NCBI RefSeq assembly: GCF_029168945.1
Contig: NC_083605.1
Span: 35,291,280-35,355,279, forward strand
DNA: 64,000 nt
Direction: 5' to 3'
DNA from: Cannabis sativa
Lineage: Eukaryota; Streptophyta; Magnoliopsida; Rosales; Cannabaceae
The notes under the pieces were generated by a model, which worked only from the letters and a program-made list of their open reading frames with translations, searched no databases and was not told where the DNA came from. Positions 57,501 to 64,000 of the stretch are shown here, one piece after another (positions within the stretch are counted from its first letter, which is position 1; each line of letters opens with the position of its first letter). A program made the position numbers and the translations under genes.

Positions 57501-58896
57501 TGATTAAGGCTCAAATTTATATATTTAAAGGTTTAATAGCGTTCATAAAATAAATTTAATTAATTATTTTCATGGTTTTAATTGTAAAATTATGATAGTT
57601 GGAAATATTTAATTTATTTTAATTTTGTGTTATTTTCAGGGTTGAGTTAGTGAAACAGTGGCATGTTTGGAGCTGTTAAACCCAACTCAATAGTTGGTAT
57701 TGTTGTAAACATGAAACAATGGCCCGAGCCCAATTTATTTAGTCCATAATGTCATTGTTCACCATCAATTATTATAGTTCCAAGTCTTGAAGCTAACATG
57801 CAAAGCCAACATATTCAAAGAAAATGGGCCAAGTCAATAACAAGCCAGCCATTTCTCCATGCATTCTCTCTCCAATCAAAGAATGAATAATTCTTTATAA
57901 TAAGTCCAACGTTCAAGAAAGAAGGCCCAATTTTAGTCTATTTAGTTTGGTCAACAAATTTATTTATTCAACATGTGCGGACAAGACTTTTTCTCTTGCA
58001 TGATGCTACATCGCAAGTCCCATTCACTCCCACTCATCAGCACACTTCTCGCAGTGCGACAAGTGTCCCACTTTGCCCAGAATTTTGAGCCACTTCTCCA
58101 ATATCTCACACTACAAAAAATATCAGTTATGAGTATTATTTTGGTTCTATAAATAGTACCGATTAGAAGAGCAAAACATCAGATTTTAGAGAGAGTAGAA
58201 AATTATTTTGTCATTATATTTTTCTCTCTTATTACTATTTTATCTATACTTATTTTAGTGACAAAAATGAGCGTATTAAAATAGTAATATTGGTGAGATT
58301 AGAGTGTAGCTTTTGTACTTCTTATTTTAATTATTGATATTGATTCTTTTGTGCTTCATCTCCATATCTTATTTCTTAAATTGTTCTTCATCTTCTAATT
58401 TTTCTTCCAAATTTAATAGTATCTTTTATATAAGTTCAGTCATGCTTTTCTTATGTAAGTTAGGCTATTAATATTTTGGTATATTTATTATATTTTATGT
58501 CGTTTACTGCATTCTGCCAATAGTGGTATTTTGTCGATTTATGATATATAATATGATATGCTATTAAGTTAGAGGTGAGATTCAATTTATTCAAGATTAT
58601 TTAATTTGTGCTCATAACATATATATCTTCCGGTTGTTATTAATGGTGTAGAATTGCAACTGTGTTCTGAATTAATATCGGTATTAGAATAGGATTTGCA
58701 TAACTACATCTCTACCTTACTAAACTCTTTATCTGATCATCCCCTTTCACTCACCATTTTATTATTTTTAATTCATTCACATTTCTATCATTTTATATTT
58801 ACTAAACTAATCTTTAGTGGTAATTTACCTCCCTGTGGATACGACATATAACCCGTTTACTACCGCGACCGCAGTGTAACTAATTGGGCGACATCA
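57501..58896 (+). repeat. 3' LTR of element Z
   Basis: 1396 bp. Differences from the 5' LTR seen by eye: AAATAAATTT for AAATTAATTT, GTCATTGTTC for GTCATTATTC, GGTGAGATT for GGTTAGATT. Confidence 0.95.
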
Positions 58897-59400
58897 GCCA
58901 TAAAAGGACTAAAAATAAATAAATAAAAATTTGGGATTATAAAATAAATATTAAGATTAAATTTGACATTTCAAATCAAAAATAAAATTAATATTATTTT
59001 TGTTATCATTTTGATTTTGTCTTCTACTCTTTGGATGAAGGTTGAGTGTGGAAGAGGAAAATAGGGTTGATGATGACCTAGACTTATCATCATTGCATCA
59101 CATGCTTTGGAAGAGACAAAATTGATGATGAGCTTCATGGGCTAGGCTTGACCTTTTTGGGTTGGGTTGCTTTGGACTTCAACAAAAATGTCATTTTTTC
59201 TTCATTTCTTTTCAACTTTGCTCCTTCCTCTTTCTTTCAACAAAAATACACTTTAATTCCTACAAGAAAGACATAAATTGAATCAAAATCAAATATTTTC
59301 ATTTATAAAATATATTACAATAATTTCATGAAATATCAATTAAAACTCAATTTATTTTATCATTTAAAATAAATAAAAGTGTATTTTTAACCACTAATCA

Positions 59401-60688
59401 CAACCCCCAACTAGCTTATTGCTAGTCCCTAGCAATTCAAGCGGAGAAAAAGAATAATCGAGCTGAATAAACAAGTCAAACCACGCAAAATATCCAAGCA
59501 TTTTCAAAATATTAGTAGAGAGTTAAAGATTGCTATCAATGTTATTTCAGTTGTAACAATAAAGTTGTGTGTGTGCACCAAACTGTATTTATTTTATTTC
59601 AAGTCTTAACACAAATAGTATCGAAAAATCTCAAAAGTGTAAAATTCTCAATTCCAATTTTTTTTCACGAGTATTGAAAGCATTTATATTGGAACGGTGA
59701 CACTCTTTGGAATTGGAAATGTAACAATTAACGCACAAATGAGAGAGGATAAACTTTTTAGGACAAGAAATTTGAACAAATATTGATCACAAGATAGACA
59801 TATCAAACTAATAGAATTCAAATGACAAACAACCTTTGGGATTTACATGAAAAACTCAGATAATAAAGAGCCAACTAACTAACTAATAAATAAAGAAATA
59901 TAATAACAAATTTTATATTTTTTAGAGAGACATGTGATGCTTCTCTTTTTCTTTTCTTTTTAATTAAAATAAACTAACATGATTATTTTTTTTTTTTGAT
60001 ATGAAAAGAATGGAGGAAATAGAAATAAAATGATATTACTTTTGCTATTTTTATTTTTTTATTTTATTTTTTTTTTCTCAAAAAAAAAAAGATGGAGACT
60101 ACATATAAAATGATGTTGCTCTTGTTCTTTTTTTTTTTTATTATATATTTTTTTGATGATTTTTTTTTCTTTTATTTTTGTTTTGATGATATATTTTTTT
60201 TTTACTTTTTTTTTCCTTTTTTTTTCTTCTTTTTTTTTTTTTTTACAAGAGACAACATATAAAAATAAAGACATAAAGAAATACAATAAAGTTACAAAGA
60301 AATAAACACAAAGGCTCTTTTGACATAAAATTAATCTTTCTAGTAAATGTCATGTTTGAAATTTCAAAAGTTTGACTTTACCAACTCAAATGATCAATAA
60401 AAGTTCAAAAAGTTGTTTTCTCAACTCTCACAACTCACCAAAAATGAAAAACTTTACACTCAAAATTTTTCTTAACTATATGTGTTTACAACTATTTTAC
60501 CACATGTTTGGAAAGTGCACAAAAGAACTCTGAAAATCATAACTTGGTAACAAAATATAGTAAATATTGACTCAAACTGTAATTTTACAATCATGCTTGG
60601 ATAATTTTGAAAAAAATTTGACTTAAAAATTCAACAAGACAATTATATTTTCCAAATGAACGCTCACTAGAGCTCACCACCCCCAATT
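59401..60688 (-). mobile_element. Element V 3' non-coding internal remnant
   Basis: On the minus strand it runs from GGGGGTGGTGAGC (about 60670) to the PPT AGTTGGGGGTTG at 59401-59412. It parallels the Z 3' region, for example the phrases GGTGCACACAC and CTAGCAATAAGCTAG. No coding sequence is left. It includes a 180-bp polypyrimidine stretch (about 60050-60245). At about 60688 it is joined to the inverted, truncated LTR of W. Confidence 0.7.
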
Positions 60689-61732
60689 ATGGCTCTATAA
60701 ATAGGAGCTCATTTTAGTAATTTTTGGTGTGTAATTTTTAGTGTAGAAAAACTATAGCAAAATTCTCTCAACTTTTCTTCTCATCTTTTCTCTTTAGAAA
60801 TTTTATGAGAATGATTAGCATAATGACCTAATCTTTCTAGGAAGGTTAGGGATGATTCCATATGCAAAGTGAGGTTATTTTGTATCTTTGATTCACTTTT
60901 TGTTGTAATATTTATTTGAATAATGTAAGTTCATATTCCACTTTTATTTTTATATTCTTCTTCCATCTATACTATCTATGCTATTATATCCCAAATATAT
61001 ATATATAGACTTAGTCAAGCTCTTTTTATATATTTTCATTTTGTGATTATACTAATGGTAGTATTGCTCATTTCTATCTTTTATGTTCATTTTTATTTAC
61101 TTTTTGTTAAATGATATATAGGTTTAGTCATGCTCTCCCTATATGTCTAAAAATTAATAAAAGTAATATTAATGTTCATTTTCTTTACTATCACCTCCAT
61201 CTCCATCTCTATTTCTTTGTCATTATTTTTACTAAAGATATATAGGATTAGTCATGCTCTTTCTATGTGTTACTATTAAGTAAAAATAATATTGATGTTC
61301 AGTTTTATATTTAATCTTTTATTGCATTATTGCTTGATGTATAATGTCATTTCTAGGTTCTACATAAGATTAAATTATTTCTTTTATTTTTAAGAACTTG
61401 TATACTCAAAAATATAATGAACTTTAATGTTACATTATTTGTGTCAACTTAGTGAATCAAAGATACAAAATAGCTAAACAAGCATATGGATGATTCTTGA
61501 AGCCTTTCTCTCTTTGACTATTGATTACACTTTTATTTGCTTTCTTTTAATATTTATTACCAAAACAAAAATCTATTCAAACTCTTTTGGTTACTTATTT
61601 GTTACTTTTTATTAACCTTTTGTGTTGATTTTTCTACTAACGCTTCTGTCCATAATCACCTCTCTGTGGAATCGACTGCCCGATCTATACTACAACCACC
61701 GCTAGTGGAAGTCACATTTTGGGCGTTAAACA
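60689..61732 (+). repeat. Truncated 5' LTR of element W
   Basis: Starts abruptly at ATGGCTCTATAAATAGG, about 500 bp inside the LTR by comparison with V, and ends GGCGTTAAACA. TATA box at 60696-60703. Three hairpins with TTAGTCATGCT-type loops at 61001-61033, 61116-61144 and 61240-61268. U5 phrase CTCTGTGGAATCGAC near 61662. The intervening repeats have a period of about 120 bp. Confidence 0.85.
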
Positions 61733-61737
61733 AATTT

Positions 61738-61755
61738 TGGCACCGTTGCCGGGGA
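61738..61755 (+). other. Primer-binding site of element W
   Basis: TGGCACCGTTGCCGGGGA, one base different from the tRNA-Asp-type PBS of X and Z. Confidence 0.88.
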
Positions 61756-62283
61756 GGTAATTTTTCGAAAGCTAGTGAAATCTACAATCAAGAGGTTAGT
61801 AACTTTTTTTTTGTTACATTTTATTTTCTTGTGAATATTGTCTTATGTTGTGTAAATATTTGTAAAAAAAAAATTACCAAGAATTCAAAGTATGCTCTAA
61901 GGTTCCGGTTTTATCCGATCAACCTTATCATAAATGATTTCTTGAAAAATAAAAAAATAGTTAACATCTTCTTGTATTTAGTTTTACAAGTATAATTTTA
62001 TTTTTCTTGACAAAAAAAATGGTCTATTCCCTTTATTTTTATTTTTTTTACTTTAATTTTTGTTTAGCATGATTGTCTATATTATCTTTTAGTTATTGTT
62101 TTCTTTCTTCATTATTGTTTTATTTGTCTTTTTCTTAGTACTCTTAGCATTTAAGCTCTCTAAAAAAAAATCATAAAATACAAAAAAAAAAAAAATAATA
62201 AATAAGTTGTAAAAATTCTTTCACAAAACACTTAGTATTTGGTACAACGGTGTAAAATTGTATATGACACAAACCAAGATTGT

Positions 62284-62415
62284 TCTGTCTAGAAAGATTG
62301 GTTTTTAAATAAGGTTTGTGTTAGTGTACCCTCCACCTTACCTGGGAACCTCGGTTCTGTCTAGGCAAGGTTGGGACGAAGCGCTACCTTGGCAATCTTT
62401 CCAATCGGCCTGAGA
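62284..62415 (+). promoter_or_regulatory. Structured leader module W1
   Basis: P1 GATTGG/CCAATC (62296-62301 with 62401-62406). P2 AAGGTT/AATCTT with a G-U pair (62311-62316 with 62394-62399). P3 CCTT/AAGG (62336-62339 with 62367-62370) leads to a GAAC-CUCG-GUUC apical hairpin (62346-62357). It aligns with Z along its length, including GGGACGAAGCG and CCTTGGCAA. Confidence 0.72.
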
Positions 62416-62510
62416 ACATTTTTGTGTTAATCATTGTAATATTGCATTTTTGTGCTATTGACTATAACAAAAACAACCTTGTTCAATCAAAAATAGGCAA
62501 TTCATTTTTG

Positions 62511-62629
62511 CTTAGAAAGGTCTTTGGTCGAAAAGGTTAGTGAACCCTTCACACTTACCTGGTAACCCCGGGGAGTTCTAGTAAGTTGTGAAGGACCATT
62601 CTAAAAACCTCCAAAGTAACCTGGGAACA
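62511..62629 (+). promoter_or_regulatory. Structured leader module W2
   Basis: P1 is CTTTGG/CCAAAG (62522-62527 with 62611-62616), replacing GATTGG/CCAATC. P2 is AGGTT/AACCT (62534-62538 with 62606-62610). P3 is CCTTCACA/TGTGAAGG (62546-62553 with 62587-62594) continued by CTTA/TAAG, CTGG/CTAG and AAC/GTT. The apical loop includes CCCCGGGG (62566-62573), as in Z. Confidence 0.75.
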
Positions 62630-62688
62630 AACTGAACAAAAGAAAATTTTAAGAAAAATAAATTAAAAAAAAAAGCAAACTAGAGGGG

Positions 62689-64000
62689 ATGAGTAACTCT
62701 TCTTCTGACGAAACCACTTCTAGTGAAACTTTGTCCAATCCATCCACTACTCCTTCTCCCATTCACACGATAATCGATAATCCTTTCGCAATGAATAATA
62801 ATAATGAAATACAACAGAGAACACTTAATGATTACCTTCACTCCACCCAAACTTCCATACCATCATGTTTCATATTTCTACCTAATATGCCAAGTCTTGG
62901 TGTCAAACCTGACATTATTCAACTTTTGCCAACTTTTCATGGAATAGAAAATGAAAATCCATACGTGCATATTAGGGAGTTTGAGGAAGTTGTTGACACT
63001 TTTTATGACCGAGCAACCATCAATGATGTTGCACGCTTAAAGTTTTTCCCCTTCTCCTTGAAGGATAAAGCTAAAAGTTGGTTGTATTCTTTGAGATCTA
63101 GGCCTATTGGAACATGGGAAGAAATGACCAAAATATTTTTTGTTAAATATTTTCCTGTCCATAAGACCAACAGTTTGAAAAGACAAATCTCAACATTTTC
63201 CCAAAAAGACAATGAAACGTTCTATCAAGTCTGGGAGAGATTTAAAGATCTCTTAAGTCAGTGTCCACACCACGGGTACGAGAGTTGGCGCATCGTCAGC
63301 TACTTCTATGAAGGCCTCACAAGTCGTGAGCACCAGTTCGTAGAAATGATGTGCAACGGTGAGTTCCTTCAAAAAGAACCCGAAGAAGCTCTTGAGTTTT
63401 TCATTGAGCTTGCTGAAAAATCTCACACATGGACTGGTCCAAGTGCTGCTGAAAGCACCAACAGAAATTGACCATCTGGGATTTACCAACTTTGGGAAGA
63501 GGATAGCTTAAAGGCCCAAGTCGAAGCTTTAAAAAAGCAAATTGAAATCCTTACGACTAAAGATGGCCAAAAAGGGCGCATGGTTGCCCAAGCACAAACC
63601 AGACCACTCGAACCTTGTTTTGTTTGTGGAGAAAATGAGCATTTAGCTAAGGACTGCTTAGTGTACAAAGAAATGAAGGGGGTTCATGAGGAGCAATGCA
63701 ATGCCTTAGGGCAATATAACAAGCCATTCTCCCATGGGTACAACCCTGGTTGGAGAAACCACCCGAATTTCAGTTGGAGAGATAATTCCAATCAAGCTCA
63801 AACGTCTGGAGGACAATGGAGAAATGAGAATCAAGCTCAACCTCCAAAGGCATATCATGCACCTCAATACCATGCTCAACAACAAGGAAACTCCCTTGAA
63901 AATACCATTCATGCATTCATTGAGGAACAAACCAAAATCAATCGCCAATTAAAGGAAGATGTCCAAGAAATAAAAAGTCAATTTTCAAAATTGAACACAT
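62689..64000 (+). pseudogene. Element W gag (one in-frame stop, 3' end outside window)
   Basis: ATG 62689 gives MSNSSSDETTSSE. Athila/Tat-type capsid: LKFFPFSLKDKAKSWLYSLR, YFPVHKTNSLKRQI, WERFKDLLSQCPHHGYESW, closely parallel to X gag. A TGA at 63469-63471 interrupts the frame, which continues without shift into a coiled-coil segment (LKAQVEALKKQIEIL), the CCHC knuckle CFVCGENEHLAKDC (about 63616-63660) and a Trp/Asn/Gln-rich tail (WRNHPNFSWRDNSNQ). It ends at the window edge in a coiled coil (IKSQFSKLNT) resembling part of the Z ORF. One point mutation could explain the stop. Confidence 0.9.

Larger units (their letters stand above)
53077..58896 (+). mobile_element. Element Z: young non-autonomous LTR retrotransposon with a novel ORF
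   Basis: 5820 bp. LTRs 53077-54472 and 57501-58896 are both exactly 1396 bp and I count three differences. A perfect GCCAT duplication flanks it (53072-53076, 58897-58901). PBS is tRNA-Asp-like and PPT is AGTTGGGGGTTG. The 3-kb interior has a structured leader, one ORF (55160-56239) and 3' non-coding DNA, but no capsid, protease, RT or integrase. Leader, LTR hairpin, PBS and PPT match elements V/W, its probable helpers. The small LTR divergence makes it the youngest full-size insertion here. Confidence 0.93.
52009..59400 (-). mobile_element. 3' LTR of element V, split by element Z
   Basis: On the minus strand the LTR starts TGATTAGTGG at 59400, just after the polypurine tract AGTTGGGGGTTG, and ends GGCGTTAAACA at 52009. 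Excluding Z and its TSD (53077-58901) it is about 1567 bp. It contains a TATA box TATAAATAGG (complement near 53060-53070) and three TTAGTCATGCT hairpins (52470-52499, 52594-52624, 52705-52736). 52009-53076 is about 93-95% similar, by eye, to the inverted W LTR at 60689-61732. Confidence 0.85.
61733..64000 (+). mobile_element. Element W internal region (Athila/Tat-like), runs off the window
   Basis: PBS, a 0.95-kb leader with two structured modules, and gag follow the LTR in order. RT, RNase H and integrase would lie beyond 64000, so autonomy cannot be judged. It belongs to the same family as V and looks like a possible helper lineage for Z. Confidence 0.85.

Noticed and set aside
52009..61732. 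V/W inverted arrangement as a recent self-integration product of one element
   Set aside because: The V and W LTR copies differ by several percent by eye, which does not fit one recent cDNA.
61537..61995. 152-codon ORF across the end of the W LTR
   Set aside because: It runs through the LTR end, PBS and leader, which cannot be a conserved gene.

Overview
The window is from a plant nuclear genome, almost certainly a eudicot. It is AT-rich, carries one intron-containing chloroplast-protein gene, and is otherwise filled with plant retrotransposons (Sirevirus-type copia, chromovirus-like and Athila/Tat-like gypsy, L1-type LINEs, a Cassandra TRIM) and small DNA-transposon derivatives. I cannot name the species.

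Layout. 1-4340 is AT-rich intergenic DNA with small inverted-repeat elements: a foldback at 436-1331, a TRIM remnant at 2523-2756, a MITE at 3126-3595 and a Mutator-type MITE with a perfect 9-bp target duplication at 3790-4193. LINE A (about 4355-16672) is split by a complete Sirevirus at 5068-15499 (TSD CATCT, accessory 3' ORF). 16673-19640 holds a large foldback with AACCGGTT repeats and a lone CACTA end. The only host gene is a four-exon STAY-GREEN (Mg-dechelatase) gene at 20160-21330. Gypsy and copia remnants on the minus strand fill 22008-24593.

25067-51852 is one LINE (LINE B, about 4.7 kb of its own sequence) expanded to about 27 kb by nested insertions: a solo LTR inside a solo LTR (26443-30198); a Cassandra TRIM with 5S-rRNA-derived LTRs (31135-32076, TSD ATGAC); and a third solo LTR of the first family (33285-50676, TSD TAAAC). 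The third solo LTR contains a gag-protease-only Athila/Tat-like element X (33785-40058, TSD AATAA) and a Ty3/gypsy element Y (40114-49346, minus strand, TSD TTATT). With the insertions removed, the LINE reading frame continues across each junction.

52009-64000 holds two oppositely oriented relatives of one Athila/Tat-like family: V (3' LTR plus 3' non-coding remnant, minus strand) and W (truncated 5' LTR, PBS, leader and gag, plus strand, running off the window). A very young non-autonomous element Z (53077-58896, TSD GCCAT, LTRs differing at about three positions by eye) sits in the V LTR. Z has no gag capsid, protease, RT or integrase. It carries one ORF whose middle resembles the tail of W gag.

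The most interesting signal is RNA-level. Z and W share a multi-helix 5' leader module (one copy in Z, two in W) in which three helices are kept by compensatory changes, and two copies present a self-complementary CCCCGGGG apical loop. V, W and Z share LTR hairpins with an AGTCATGCT-type loop. X and Z share a covarying hairpin just after their ORFs. The Y LTR has an array of five CCTAATCAG hairpins whose non-Watson-Crick positions all become G-U pairs on the element's sense strand. Together these suggest that W-type elements and their parasite Z share an RNA packaging/dimerisation system. The alignments are by eye; folding and covariation tests are needed.
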